DNA from: Coriaria nepalensis
Taxonomy: Eukaryota; Streptophyta; Magnoliopsida; Cucurbitales; Coriariaceae
DNA length: 64,000 nt
Reading direction: 5' to 3'
Assembly (NCBI GenBank): GCA_027186245.1
Contig: CP114482.1
Span: 19,673,209 to 19,737,208 of the forward strand
Part shown: positions 39,401-54,600 of the stretch, one piece after another
Numbering within the stretch: the first letter of the stretch is position 1
Layout of the letters: every line of letters begins with the position of its first letter
Made by a program: the position numbers and the translations under genes
Notes under the pieces: generated by a model
Databases searched by the model: none
Seen by the model: only the letters and a program-made list of their open reading frames with translations
Told to the model about the DNA's origin: nothing

Positions 39401-42400
39401 GACTAGAAGAGACTCAGTAACATGACTTTAAGGCTAAACAAATGCATTGTTCCCTATAATAGATCAACTGCAAGTTACGCACGAAGGTCATGTTTAAAGG
39501 CCGAATTTCGTTCGAAGTGATTTAGAATGATTTACTGAATAAAAGAAACGCAAATATATGACTTTAAGGCTAAAAAAATGCGTAGTTGCCATCAATAGAT
39601 CAATTGCAAATTATGCATGAAAGTCGCATTTTAAATGCAAAAAGAGAATTGGTTAGAAGTTCCTTCAAACAATTTAATGATTGAAAAGACTGAGTGATAT
39701 GCTTTTTAATGCTAAAATAATGCATTGTTGTCTTCAATAGATTAATTGCAAGTTATGTAAAAAAATAATGTTTGAAGGGTGAAAATAGAATTCGTTCGAA
39801 ATAATTTAGAATGATTTAATGACTAGAAGAGACTCAGTGACATGACTTTAAGGCTAAACAAATGCATTGTTGCCTTCAATAGATCAACTGCAAGTTATGC
39901 ACGAGAGTCATGTTTAATTGCCGAATTTCTTACGAAGTGATTTAGAATAATTTACTGACTAAAAGAGACGCAAAAATATGATTTGAACGCTAAAAAATGC
40001 ATAGTTGCCATCAATAAATCAATTGCAAGTTATGCACGAAAGTCGCGTTCTAAATGCAAAAAGAGAATTTGGTCGAAGTGCCTTAAAACAATTTAATGAT
40101 TGAAAAGACTGAGTGATATGCTTTTTAATGCTAAAATAATGCATTGTTTTCTTCAATAGATTAATTACAAGTTATGTAAGAAAATAATGTTTGAAGGGCG
40201 AAAATAGAATTCGTTCGAAATAATTTAGAATGATTTAATGACTAGAAGAGACTCAGTGACATGATTTTAAGGCTAAATAAATGCATTGTTGCCATCAATC
40301 GATCAACTGCAAGTTATGCACGAAAGTCATGTTTAATTGCTGAATTTCATACGAAGTGATTTAGAATGATTTACTGACTAAAAGAGACGCAAAAATATGA
40401 CTTTAAGGCTAAAAAAATGCATAGTTGCCATCAATAGATCAATTGCAAATTATGCATGAAAGTCGCGTTCTAAATGCAAAAAGAGAATTGGATCGAAGTG
40501 CCTTAAAACAATTTAATGATTGAAAAGACTGAGTGATATGCTTTTTAATGCTAAAATAATGCATTGTTTTCTTCAATAGATTAATTACAAGTTATGTAGG
40601 AAAATAATGTTTGAAGGGCGAAAATAGAATTCGTTCGAAATAATTTAGAATGATTTAATGACTAGAAGAGACTCAGTGACATGATTTTAAGGCTAAATAA
40701 ATGCATTGTTGCCATCAATCGATCAACTGCAAGTTATGCACGAAAGTCATGTTTAAATGCCAAATTTCATACGAAGTAATTTAGAATGATTTACTGACTA
40801 AAAGAGACGCAAAAATATGACTTGAACGCTAAGAAATGCAAAGTTGCCATCAATAGATCAATTGCAAGTTGTGCACGAAAGTCGCATTTTAAATGCAAAA
40901 AGAGAATAGGGTCGAAGTGCCTTTAAACAATTTAATGATTCAAAAGACTAAGTGATATGCTTTTTAATGCTAAAATAATGCATTGTTGTCTTTAATAGAT
41001 TAATTACAAGTTATGTAAGAAAATAATATTTGAAGGGCGAAAATAGAATTCGTTCGAACTAATTTAGAATGATTTAATGACTAGAAGAGACTTAGTGACA
41101 TGAATTTAAGGCTAAACAAACGCATTGTTGCCTATAATAGATCAACTGCAAGTTATGCACGAAAGTCATGTTTAAATACCGAATTTCATACGAAGTGATT
41201 TAGAATGATTTACTGACTAAAAAAGACTAAAAAATATGACTTTAAGGCTAAAAAAATGCATAGTTGCCATCAATAGTTGAATTGCAAATTATACATGAAG
41301 GTGGCGTTCTAAATGCAAAAACAGAATTGGTTCGAAGTGCCTTCAAACAATTTAATTATTGAAAAGACTGAGTGATATGCTTTTTCATGCTAAAATAATG
41401 CATTGTTGTCTTTAATAGATTAATTACAAGTTATGTAAGATAATAATATTTGAAGGGCGAAAATAGAATTCGTTCGAACTAATTTAGAATGATTTAATGA
41501 CTAGAAGAGACTCAGTGACATGAATTTAAGGCTAAACAAACGCATTGTTGCCTATAATAGATCAACTGCAAGTTATGCACGAAAGTCATGTTTAAATACC
41601 GAATTTCATACGAAGTGATTTAGAATGATTTACTGACTAAAAAAGACTCAAAAATATGACTTTAAGGCTAAAAAAATGCATAGTTGCCATCAATAGTTCA
41701 ATTGCAAATTATGCATGAAGGTGGCATTCTAAATGCAAAAAGAGAATTGGTTCGAAGTGCCTTCAAACAATTTAATGATTGAAAAGACTGAGTGATATGC
41801 TTTTTATTGCTAAAATAATGCATTGTTGTCTTCAATAGATTAATTACAAGTTATGTAAGAAAATAATATTTGAAGGGCGAAAATAGAATTCGTTCGAATT
41901 AATTTAGAATGATTTAATGACTAGAAGAGACTCAGTGACATGAATTTAAGGATAAAGAAATTCATTGTTGCCTATAATAGATCAACTGCAAGTTATGCAC
42001 AAAAGTCATGTTTAAATGCCGAATTTCATACGAAGTGATTTAGAATGATTTACTGAATAAAAGGGACGCAAAAATATGACTTGAACGCTAAGAAATGCAA
42101 AGTTGCCATCAATAAATCAATTGCAAGTTTTGCACGAAAGTCGCGTTTTAAATGCAAAAAGAGAATTGGGTCGAAGTGCCTTCAAACAATTTAATGATTC
42201 AAAAGACTGAGTGATATGCTTTTTAATGCTAAAATAATGCATTGTTGTCTTCAATAGATTAATTACAAGTTATGTAAGAAAATAATATTTGAAGGGCGAA
42301 AATAGAATTCGTTCGAACTAATTTAGAATGATTTAATGACTAGAAGAGACTCAGTGACATGAATTTAAGGCTAAACAAATGCATTGTTGCCTCTAATAGA

Positions 42401-45400
42401 TCAACTGCAAGTTATGCACGAAAGTCATGTTTAAATGCCGAATTTCATACGAAGTGATTTAGAATGATTTACTGACTGAAAGAAACGCAAAAATATGACT
42501 TGAACGCTAAAAAATACATAGTTGCCATCAATAGATCAATTGCAAGTTATGCACGAAAGTCGCGTTTTAAATGCAAAAAGGGAATTGGTTCGAAGTGCCT
42601 TCAAACAATTTAATGATTGAAAAGACTGAGTGATATGCTTTTTATTGCTAAAATAATGCATTGTTGTCTTTAGTAGGTTAATTGCAAGTTATGTAAAAAA
42701 ATAATGTTTGAAGGGCGAAAATAGAATTCGTTCGAATTAATTTAGAATGATTTAATGACTAGAAGAGACACAATGACATTAATTTAAGGCTAAATAAATG
42801 CATTGTTGCCTTCAGTAGATCAACTGCAAGTTACGCACGAAAGTCATGTTTAAAGGCCGAATTTCGTTCAAAATGATTTAGAATAATTCACTGACTAAAA
42901 GAGACGCAAAAATATGACTTTAAGGCTAAAAAATGCATAGTTTCCATCAATAGATCAATTGCAAGTTATGCACGAAAGTCGCGTTTTAAATGCAAAAAGA
43001 GAATTGGTTCGAAGTGCCTTCAAACAATTTAATGATTGAAAAGACTGAGTGCTATGCTTTTTAATGCTAAAATAATGGATTGTTGTCTTCAATAGATTAA
43101 TTACAAGTTATGTAAGACAATAATGTTTGAAAGGCGAAAATAGAATTCGTTCGAATTAATTTCGAATGATTTAATGACTAAAAGAGACTCAATGACATGA
43201 CTTTAAGGCTAAACAAATGCATTGTTGCCTTTAATAGATCAACTGCAAGTTACACACGAAAGTCATGTTTAAAGGCCGAATTTCGATCGAAGTGATTTAG
43301 AATCATTTACTGACTAAAAGAGACGCAAAAATATGACTTTAAGGCTAAAAAATGCATAGTTGCCATCAATAGATCAATTGCAAGTTATGCACGAAAGTCG
43401 CATTTTAAACGCAAAAAGAGAATTGGTCCGAAGTGCCTCCAAACAATTTAATGATTAAAAAGACTAAGTCATATCCTTTTTAATGCTAAAATAATGCATT
43501 GTTGTCTTCAATAGATTAATTACAAGTTATGTAAGAAAATAATATTTGAAGGGCGAAAATAGAATTCGTTCGAACTAATTCAGAATGATTTGATGACTAG
43601 AAGAGGCTCAGTGACATGAATTTAAGGCTAAACAAATGCATTGTTGCCTATAATAGATCAACTGCAAGTTGCGCACGAAAGTCATGTTTAAATGCCGAAT
43701 TTTATACGAAGTGATTTAGAATGATTTACTGACTAAAAGAGACGCAAAAATATGACTTGAATGCTAAAAAATGCATAGTTGCCATCAATAGATCAATTGC
43801 AAGTTATGCACGAAAGTCGCGTGTTAAATGCAAAAAGAGAATTGGTCCGAAGTGCCTTCAAACAATTTAATGATTGAAAAACTGAGTGATATGCTTTTAA
43901 TGCTAAAATAATGCATTGTTGTATTCAATAGATTAATTAAAAGTTATGTAAGAAAATAATGTTTGAAGGGCGAAAATAGAATTCGTTCGAATTAATTTAG
44001 AATGATTTAATGACTAAAAGAGACTCAATGACATGACTTTAAGGCTAAACAAATGCATTGTTGCCTTCAATAGATCAACTGCAAGTTACGCACGAAAGTC
44101 ATGTTTAAAGGCCGAATTTCGTTCGAAGTGATTTAGAATGATTTACTGACTAAAAGAGACGCAAAAAATATGACTTTAAGGCTAAAAAATGCATAGTTGC
44201 CATCAATAGATCAATTGCAAGTTATGCACGAAAGTCGCGTTTTAAATGCAAAAAGAGAATTGGCTCGAAGTGCCTTCAAAAAATTTAATGATTGAGAAGA
44301 CTGAGTGATATGCTTTTTAATGTTAAAATAATGCATTGTTGTCTTCAATAAATTAATTACAAGTTATGTAAGAAAATAATATTTAAAGGGCAAAAATAGA
44401 ATTCGTTTGAACTAATTTAGAATGATTCAATGACTAGAAGAGACTCAGTGACATGACTTTAAGGCTAAACAAATGCATTGTTGCCTATAATAGATCAACT
44501 GCAAGTTATGCACGAAAGTCATGTTTAAATGCCGAATTTCATACGAAGTGATTTAGAATGATTTACTGAATAAAAGAGACGCAGAAATATGACTTTAAGG
44601 CTAAAAAAATGGATAGTTGCCATCAATAGATCAATTGCAAATTATGCATGAAAGTCGCGTTTTAAATGCAAAATCAGAATTGGTTCGAAGTTCCTTCAAA
44701 CAATTTAATGATTGAAAAGACTGAATGATATGCTTTTTAATGCTAAAATAATGCATTGTTGTCTTTAGTTGGTTAATTGCAAGTTATGTAAAAAAATAAT
44801 GTTTGAAGGGCGAAAATAGAATTCGTTCGAATTAATTTAGAATGATTTAATGACTAGAAGAGACACAATGACATTAATCTAAGGCTAAATAAATGCATTG
44901 TTGCCTTCAATAGATCAACTGCAAGTTACGCACGAAAGTCATGTTTAAAGGCCGAATTTCGTTCAAAATGATTTAGAATGATTCATTGACTAAAAGAGAC
45001 AGAAAGATGACTTTATGGCTAAAAAATGCATAGTTGCCATCAATAGATAAATTGCAAGTTATGCACGAAAGTCGCGTTTTAAACGCAAAAAGAGAATTGG
45101 TCCGAAGTGCCTCCAAACAATTTAATGATTGAAAAGAGTGAGTCACATCCTTTTTAATGCTAAAATAATGCATTGTTGTCTCCAATAGATTAATTAGAAG
45201 TTATGTAAGAAAATAATATTTGAATGGCGAAAATAGAATTCATTCGAACTAATTTAGAATGATTTAATGACTAGAAGAGACTCAGTGACATGAATTTAAG
45301 GCTAAACAAATGCATTGTTGCCTATAATAGATCAACTGCAAGTTACCCACGAAAGTCATGTATAAATGCCGAATTTCATACGAAGTGATTTAGAATGATA

Positions 45401-48290
45401 TACTTACTAAAAGAGACGCAAAAATATGACTTAAATGCTAAAAAATGAATAGTTGCCATCAATAGATCAATTGCAAGTTATGCACGAAAGTCGCGTGTTA
45501 AATGCAAAAAGAGAATTGGTCCGAAGTGCCTTCAAACAATTTAATGATTGAAAAGACTGAGTGATATGCTTTTAATGCTAAAATAATGCATTGTTGTATT
45601 CAATAGATTAATTAGAAGTTATGTAAGAAAATAATATTTGAAGGGCGAAAATAGAATTCATTCGAACTAATTTAGAATGATTTAATGACTAGAAGACACT
45701 CAATGACATGACTTTAAGGCTAAACAAATGCATTGTTGCCTTCAATAGACCAACTGCAAGTTACGCACGAAAGTCATGTTTAAAGGCCAAATTTCGTTCG
45801 AAGTGATTTAGAATGATTTACTGACTAAAAGAGACGCAAAAATATGACTTTAAGGCTAAAAAATGCATAGTTGCCATCAATAGATCAATTGCAAGTTATG
45901 CACGAAAGTCGCGTTTTAAATGCAAAAAGAGAATTGGTTCGAAGTGCCTTCAAACAATTTAATGATTGAAGAGACTGAGTGATATGCTTTTTAATTGTAA
46001 ATTAATGCATTGTTGTCTTCAATAGATTAATTACAAGTTATGTAAGAAAATAATATTTGAAGGGCGAAAATAGAATTCGTTCGAATTAATTTAGAATGAT
46101 TTAATGACTAAAAGAGACTCAATGACAAGACTTTAAGGCTAAACAAATGCATTGTTGCCTTCAATAGACCAACTGCAAGTTACGCACGAAAGTCATGTTT
46201 AAAGGCCGAATTTCGTTCGAAGTGATTTAGAATGATTTACAGACTAAAAGAGACGCAAAAATATGACTTTAAGGCTAAAAAATGCATAGTTGCCATCAAT
46301 AGATCAATTGGAAGTTATGCACGAAAGTCGCGTTTTAAATGCAAAAAGAGAATTGGTTCGAAGTGCCTTCAAACAATTTAATGATTGAAAAGACTGAGTG
46401 ATATGCTTTTTAATTGTAAAATAATGCATTGTTGTCTTCAATAGATTAATTACAAGTTATGTAAGAAAATAATATTTGAAGGGCGAAAATCGAATTCGTT
46501 CGAATTAATTCAGAATGATTTAATGACTAGAAGAGACTCAGTGACATGACTTCAAGGCTTAACAAATGCATTGTTGCCTATAATAGATCAACTGAAAGTT
46601 ACGCACGAAAGTCATGTTTAAAGGCCGAATTTCGTTCGAAGTGATTTAGAATGATTTACTGACTAAAAAAGACGCAATAATATGACTTGAACGCTAAAAA
46701 ATGAATAGGCGCCATCAATAGATCAATTGCAAGTTATGCACGAAAGTCGCGTTTTAAATGCAAAAAGAGAGTTGGTTCGAAGTGCCTTCAAACAATTTAA
46801 TGATTGAAGAGACTGAGTGATATGCTTTTTAATTGTAAATTAATGCATTGTTGTCTTCAATAGATTAATTACAAGTTATGTAAGAAAATAATATTTGAAG
46901 GGCGAAAATAGAATTCGTTCGAATTAATTTAAAATGATTTAATGACTAAAAGAGACTCAATGACAAGACTTTAAGGCTAAACAAATGCATTGTTGCCTTC
47001 AATAGATCAACTGCAAGTTACGCACGAAAGTCATGTTTAAAGGCCGAATTTTGTTCGAAGTGATTTAGAATGATTTATTGACTAAAAGAGACGCAAAAAT
47101 ATGACTTTAAGGCTAAAAAATGCATAGTACCATCAATAGATCAATTGCAAGTTATGCACGAAAGTCGCGTTTTAAATGCAAAAAGAGAATTGGTTCGAAG
47201 TGCCTTCCAACAATTTAATGATTGAAAAGACTGAGTGATATGCTTTTTAATGCTAAAATAATGCATTGTTGTCTTCAATAGATTAATTACAAGTTATGTA
47301 AGAAAATAATGTTTGAAGGGCCAAAATAGAATTCGTTCGAATTAATTTAGAATGATTGAAAGACTAAAAGAGACTCAATGACATGACTTTAAGGCCAAAC
47401 CAATGCATTGTTTCCTTCAATAGATCAACTGCAAGTTACGCACGAAAGTCATGTTTCAAGGCCGAATTTCGTTCGAAGTGATTTAGAATGATTTACTAAC
47501 TAAAAGAGACGCAAAAATATGACTTGAACGCTAAAAAAGGCATAGTTGCCATCAATAGATCAATTGCAGGTTATGCACGAAAGTTGCGTTTTAAATGCAA
47601 AAAGAGAATTGGTTCGACGTGCCTTCGAACAATTTAATGATTGAAAAGATTGAGTGATATGCTTTTTAATGCTAAAATAATGTATTGTTGTCTTCAATAG
47701 ATTAATTACAAGTTATGTAAGAAAATAATATTTGAAGGGCGAAAATAGAATTCGTTCGAACTAATTTAGAATGATTTAATGACTAGAAGAGACTCAGTGA
47801 CATGAATTTAAGGCTAAAGAAATGCATTGTTGCCTTCAATAGATCAACTGCAAGTTATGCACGAAAGTCGTGTTTAAAGGCCGAATTTCGTTCGAAGTGA
47901 TTTAGAATGATTTACAGACTAAAAGAGACGCAAAAATATGACTTGAACGCTAAAAAATGCATAGTTGCCATCAATAGATCAATTGCAAGTTATGCACGAA
48001 AGTCGCACTTTAAATGCAAAAAGAGAATTGGTTCGACGTGCCTTCGAACAATTTAATGATTGAAAAGATTGAGTGATGTGCTTTTTAATGCTAAAATAAT
48101 GTATTGTTGTCTTCAATAGATTAATTACAAGTTATGTAAGAAAATAATATTTGAAGGGCGAAAATAGAATTCGTTCGAAATAATTTAGAATGATTTAATG
48201 ACTAGAAGAGACTCAGTGACATGACTTTAAGGCTAAACAAATGCATTGTTGCCTTCAATAGATCAACTGCAAGTTATGCACGAAAGTCAT
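36441..48290. repeat. Sub-block 7: diverged mosaic with older segment copies
   Basis: About 28 units with no gene. Segments recur at long steps with moderate divergence. About 36,640-37,780 resembles about 42,090-43,230 (CCTCTAATAG, TCTTTAGTAGGTTAATTGC, AGACACAATGACATTAAT, AATAATGGATTG, GTAAGACAATAATG), about 5,451 bp or 13 units apart. A shortened B start (AGACGGAAAGATGAC at about 38,290; AGACAGAAAGATGAC at about 44,998) is shared 16 units apart. Shorter copies: about 38,560-38,800 with 39,400-39,640 (2 units), 41,040-41,460 with 41,460-41,880 (1 unit), and TTTTTAATTGTAAATTAATG near 45,986 and 46,823 (2 units). C and B variants found in sub-blocks 5 and 6 are mixed freely here. Confidence 0.8.
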
Positions 48291-51200
48291 GTTTAAATGC
48301 CGAATTTCATAAGAAGTGATTTAGAATGATTTACTGACTAAAAGAGACGCAAAAATATGACTTCAACGCTAAAAAAGGCATAGTTGCCATCAATAGATCA
48401 ATTGCAAGTTATGCACAAAAGTCACGTTTTATATGCAAAAAGAGAATTGGTTCGAAGTGCCTTCAAACAATTTAATGATTGAAAAGACTGAGTGATATGC
48501 TTTTTAATGCTAAACTAATGCATTATTGTCTCCAATAGATTAATTACAAGTTATGTAAGAAAATAATGTTTGAAGGGCGAAAATAGAATTCGTTCGAATT
48601 AATTTAGAATGATTTAATGACTAGAAGAGACTCAGTAACATGACTTTAAGGCTAAACAAATGCATTGCTGCCTTCAATAGATCGACTGCAAGTTACGCAC
48701 GAAAGTCATGTTTAAAGGCCGAATTTTGTTCGAAGTGATTTAGAATGATTTACTGACTAAAAGAGACGCAAAAATATGACTTTAAGGCTAAAAAATGCAT
48801 AGTTGCCATCAATAGATCAATTGCAAGTTATGCACGAAAGTCGCGTTTTAAATGCAAAAAGAGAATTGGTTAGAAGTGCCTTCAAACAATTTAATGATTG
48901 AAAAGACTGAGTGATATGCTTTTTAATGCTAAAATAATGCATTGATGTCTTCAATAGATTAATTACAAGTTACGTAAGAAAATAATGTTTGAAGGGCAAA
49001 AATAGAATTCGTTCGAATTAATTTAGAATGATTGAAAGACTAAAAGAGACTCAATGACATGACTTTAAGGCTAAACCAATGCATTGTTGCCTTCAATAGA
49101 TCAACTGCAAGTTACGCACGAAAGTCATGTTTAAAGGCCGAATTTCGTTCGAAGTGATTTAGAATGATTTACTGACTAAAAGAGATGCAAAAATATGACT
49201 TGAACGGTAAAAAAGGCATAGTTCCCATCAATAGATCAATTGCAAGTTATGCACGAAAGTCGCGTTTTAATTGCAAAAAGAGAATTGGTTCGACGTGCCT
49301 TCAAACAATTTAATGATTGAAAATATTGAGTGATATGCTTTTTAATGCTAAAATAATGTATTGTTGTCTTCAATAGATTAATTACAAGTTATGTAAGAAA
49401 ATAATATTTGAAGGGCGACAATAGAATTCGTTCGACTAATTTAGAATGATTTAATGACTAGAAGAGACTCAGTGACATGAATTTAAGGCTAAAGAAATGC
49501 ATTGTTGCCTTCAATAGATCAACTGCAAGTTATGCACGAAAGTCGTGTTTAAAGGCCGAATTTCGTTCGAAGTGATTTAGAATGATTTACTGCCTAAAAG
49601 ACACGCAAAAATATGACTTGAACGCTAAAAAATGCATAGTTGCCATCAATAGATCAATTGCAAGTTATGCACGAAAGTCGCGTTTTAAATGCAAATAGAG
49701 AATTGGTTCGACGTGCCTTCAAACAATTTAGTGATTGAAAAGACTGAGTGATATGCTTTTTAATGCTAAAATAATGCATTGTTGTCTTTAGTAGATTAAT
49801 TGCAAGTTATGTAAAAAATTAATGTTTGAAGGGCGAAAATAGAATTCGTTCGAATGAATTTAGAATGATTTAATGACTAGAAGAGACGCAATGACATGAC
49901 TTTAAGGCTAAACAAATGCATTGTTGCCTATAATAGATCAACTGCAAGTTATGCACGAAAGTCATGTTTAAATGCCGAATTTCATACGAAGTGATTTAGA
50001 ATGATTTACTGACTAAAAGAGACGCAAAAATATGACTTGAACGCTAAAAAATGCATAGTTGCCATCAATAGATCAATTGTAAATTATGCATGAAGGTGGC
50101 GTTCTAAATGCAAAAAGAGAATTGGTTCTAAGTGCCTTCAAACAATTTAATGATTGAAAAGACTGAGTGATATGCTTTTTAATGCTAAAATAATGCATTG
50201 TTGTCTTCAATAGATTAATTACAAGTTATGTAAGAAAATAATGTTTGAAAGGCAAAAATAGAATTCTTTCGAATTAATTTAGAATGATTTAATGACTAAA
50301 AGAGACTCAATGACATGACTTTAAGGCTAAACAAATGCATTGTTGCCTTCAAAAGATCAACTGCAAGTTACGCACGAAAGTCATGTTTAAAGGCCGAATT
50401 TCGTTCGAAGTGATTTAGAATGATTTGCTGACTAAAAGAGACGCAAAAATATGACTTTAAGGCTAAAAAAATGAATAGTTGCCATCAATAGATCAATTGC
50501 AAATTATGCATGAAAGTTGCGTTCTAAATGCAAAAAGAGAATTGGTTCGAAGTGCCTTCAAACAATTTAATGATTGAAAAGACTGAGTGATATGCTTTTT
50601 AATGCTAAAATAATGCATTGTTGTCTTCAATAGATTAATTGCAAGTTATGTAAGAAAATAATGTTTGAAGGGCGAAAATAGAATTCGGTCGAATTAATTT
50701 AGAATGATTTAATGACTAAAAGAGACTCAATGACATGACTTTAAGGCTAAACAAATGCATTGTTGCCTTCAATAGAGCAACTGCAAGTTACGCACGAAAG
50801 TCATGTTTAAAGGCGGAATTTCGTTCGTAGTGATTTAGAATGATTTACTGACTAAAAGAGACGCAAAAATATGACTTGAACGCTAAAAAATGCATAGTTG
50901 CCATCAATAGATCAATTGTAAATTATGCACGAAAGTCGCGTTTTAAATGCAAAAAGAGAATTGGTTCGAAGTGCCTTCAAACAATTTAATGATTGAAAAG
51001 ACTGAGTGATATGCTTTTTAATGCTAAAATAATGCATTGTTGTCTTCAATAGATTAATTACAAGTTATGTAAGAAAATAATGTTTGAAAGGCAAAAATAG
51101 AATTCTTTCGAATTAATTTCGAATGATTTAATGACTAAAAGAGACTCAATGACATGACTTTAAGGCTAAACAAATGCATTGTTGCCTTCAATAGATCAAC

Positions 51201-51650
51201 TGCAAGTTACGCACGAAAGTCATGTTTAAATGCGGAATTTCATACCCGAAGTGATTTAGAATGATGTACTGACTAAAAGAGATGCAAAAATATGACTAGA
51301 ACGCTAAAAAATGCATAGTTTCCATCAATAGATCAATTGCAAGTTATGCACGAAAGTCGCGTTTTAAATGCAAAAAGAGAATTGGTTTGAAGTGCCTTCA
51401 AACAATTTAATGATTGAAAAGACTGAGTGATATGCTTTTTAATGCTAAAATAATGCATTGTTGTCTTCAATAGATTAATTGCAAGTTATGTAAGAAAATA
51501 ATGTTTGAAGGGCAAAAATAGAATTCGTTCGAATTAATTTAGAATGATTTAATGACTACAAGGGACTCAATGACATGACTTTAAGGCTAAACAAATGCAT
51601 TGTTGCCTTCAATAGATCAACTGCAAGTTACGCACGAAAGTCATGTTTAA
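48290..51650. repeat. 8-unit block, copy 1 (3,354 bp)
   Basis: This eight-unit block is repeated immediately downstream at an offset of 3,354 bp. Rare variants within it include ACAAAAGTCACGTTTTATATG, TAAACTAATGCATTATTGTC, CATTGCTGCC with GATCGACTGC, ACAAGTTACGTAAG, GGCGACAATAG with GTTCGACTAATT, GCCTAAAAGACACGC, GATTTGCTGACT, AATAGAGCAACTGC, a 2-bp gain TTTCATACCCGAAG and ACTACAAGGGACTC. Its eight units differ from one another much more than the two blocks do. The left edge lies between about 48,275 (TTATGCAC here, TTACGCAC at the block 2 junction) and 48,361. Confidence 0.93.
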
Positions 51651-54600
51651 ATGCCGAATTTCATAAGAAGTGATTTAGAATGATTTACTGACTAAAAGAG
51701 ACGCAAAAATATGACTTCAACGCTAAAAAAGGCATAGTTGCCATCAATAGATCAATTGCAAGTTATGCACAAAAGTCACGTTTTATATGCAAAAAGAGAA
51801 TTGGTTCGAAGTGCCTTCAAACAATTTAATGATTGAAAAGACTGAGTGATATGCTTTTTAATGCTAAACTAATGCATTATTGTCTCCAATAGATTAATTA
51901 CAAGTTATGTAAGAAAATAATGTTTGAAGGGCGAAAATAGAATTCGTTCGAATTAATTTAGAATGATTTAATGACTAGAAGAGACTCAGTAACATGACTT
52001 TAAGGCTAAACAAATGCATTGCTGCCTTCAATAGATCGACTGCAAGTTACGCACGAAAGTCATGTTTAAAGGCCGAATTTTGTTCGAAGTGATTTAGAAT
52101 GATTTACTGACTAAAAGAGACGCAAAAATATGACTTTAAGGCTAAAAAATGCATAGTTGCCATCAATAGATCAATTGCAAGTTATGCACGAAAGTCGCGT
52201 TTTAAATGCAAAAAGAGAATTGGTTAGAAGTGCCTTCAAACAATTTAATGATTGAAAAGACTGAGTGATATGCTTTTTAATGCTAAAATAATGCATTGAT
52301 GTCTTCAATAGATTAATTACAAGTTACGTAAGAAAATAATGTTTGAAGGGCAAAAATAGAATTCGTTCGAATTAATTTAGAATGATTGAAAGACTAAAAG
52401 AGACTCAATGACATGACTTTAAGGCTAAACCAATGCATTGTTGCCTTCAATAGATCAACTGCAAGTTACGCACGAAAGTCATGTTTAAAGGCCGAATTTC
52501 GTTCGAAGTGATTTAGAATGATTTACTGACTAAAAGAGATGCAAAAATATGACTTGAACGGTAAAAAAGGCATAGTTCCCATCAATAGATCAATTGCAAG
52601 TTATGCACGAAAGTCGCGTTTTAATTGCAAAAAGAGAATTGGTTCGACGTGCCTTCAAACAATTTAATGATTGAAAATATTGAGTGATATGCTTTTTAAT
52701 GCTAAAATAATGTATTGTTGTCTTCAATAGATTAATTACAAGTTATGTAAGAAAATAATATTTGAAGGGCGACAATAGAATTCGTTCGACTAATTTAGAA
52801 TGATTTAATGACTAGAAGAGACTCAGTGACATGAATTTAAGGCTAAAGAAATGCATTGTTGCCTTCAATAGATCAACTGCAAGTTATGCACGAAAGTCGT
52901 GTTTAAAGGCCGAATTTCGTTCGAAGTGATTTAGAATGATTTACTGCCTAAAAGACACGCAAAAATATGACTTGAACGCTAAAAAATGCATAGTTGCCAT
53001 CAATAGATCAATTGCAAGTTATGCACGAAAGTCGCGTTTTAAATGCAAATAGAGAATTGGTTCGACGTGCCTTCAAACAATTTAGTGATTGAAAAGACTG
53101 AGTGATATGCTTTTTAATGCTAAAATAATGCATTGTTGTCTTTAGTAGATTAATTGCAAGTTATGTAAAAAATTAATGTTTGAAGGGCGAAAATAGAATT
53201 CGTTCGAATGAATTTAGAATGATTTAATGACTAGAAGAGACGCAATGACATGACTTTAAGGCTAAACAAATGCATTGTTGCCTATAATAGATCAACTGCA
53301 AGTTATGCACGAAAGTCATGTTTAAATGCCGAATTTCATACGAAGTGATTTAGAATGATTTACTGACTAAAAGAGACGCAAAAATATGACTTGAACGCTA
53401 AAAAATGCATAGTTGCCATCAATAGATCAATTGTAAATTATGCATGAAGGTGGCGTTCTAAATGCAAAAAGAGAATTGGTTCTAAGTGCCTTCAAACAAT
53501 TTAATGATTGAAAAGACTGAGTGATATGCTTTTTAATGCTAAAATAATGCATTGTTGTCTTCAATAGATTAATTACAAGTTATGTAAGAAAATAATGTTT
53601 GAAAGGCAAAAATAGAATTCTTTCGAATTAATTTAGAATGATTTAATGACTAAAAGAGACTCAATGACATGACTTTAAGGCTAAACAAATGCATTGTTGC
53701 CTTCAAAAGATCAACTGCAAGTTACGCACGAAAGTCATGTTTAAAGGCCGAATTTCGTTCGAAGTGATTTAGAATGATTTGCTGACTAAAAGAGACGCAA
53801 AAATATGACTTTAAGGCTAAAAAAATGAATAGTTGCCATCAATAGATCAATTGCAAATTATGCATGAAAGTTGCGTTCTAAATGCAAAAAGAGAATTGGT
53901 TCGAAGTGCCTTCAAACAATTTAATGATTGAAAAGACTGAGTGATATGCTTTTTAATGCTAAAATAATGCATTGTTGTCTTCAATAGATTAATTGCAAGT
54001 TATGTAAGAAAATAATGTTTGAAGGGCGAAAATAGAATTCGGTCGAATTAATTTAGAATGATTTAATGACTAAAAGAGACTCAATGACATGACTTTAAGG
54101 CTAAACAAATGCATTGTTGCCTTCAATAGAGCAACTGCAAGTTACGCACGAAAGTCATGTTTAAAGGCGGAATTTCGTTCGTAGTGATTTAGAATGATTT
54201 ACTGACTAAAAGAGACGCAAAAATATGACTTGAACGCTAAAAAATGCATAGTTGCCATCAATAGATCAATTGTAAATTATGCACGAAAGTCGCGTTTTAA
54301 ATGCAAAAAGAGAATTGGTTCGAAGTGCCTTCAAACAATTTAATGATTGAAAAGACTGAGTGATATGCTTTTTAATGCTAAAATAATGCATTGTTGTCTT
54401 CAATAGATTAATTACAAGTTATGTAAGAAAATAATGTTTGAAAGGCAAAAATAGAATTCTTTCGAATTAATTTCGAATGATTTAATGACTAAAAGAGACT
54501 CAATGACATGACTTTAAGGCTAAACAAATGCATTGTTGCCTTCAATAGATCAACTGCAAGTTACGCACGAAAGTCATGTTTAAATGCGGAATTTCATACC

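Noticed and set aside
44973..45185. 70-residue minus-strand open frame
   Set aside because: Same frame again, opened by GATAAATTG and shifted at its end by the short AGACAGAAAGATGAC variant. No sign of coding selection.
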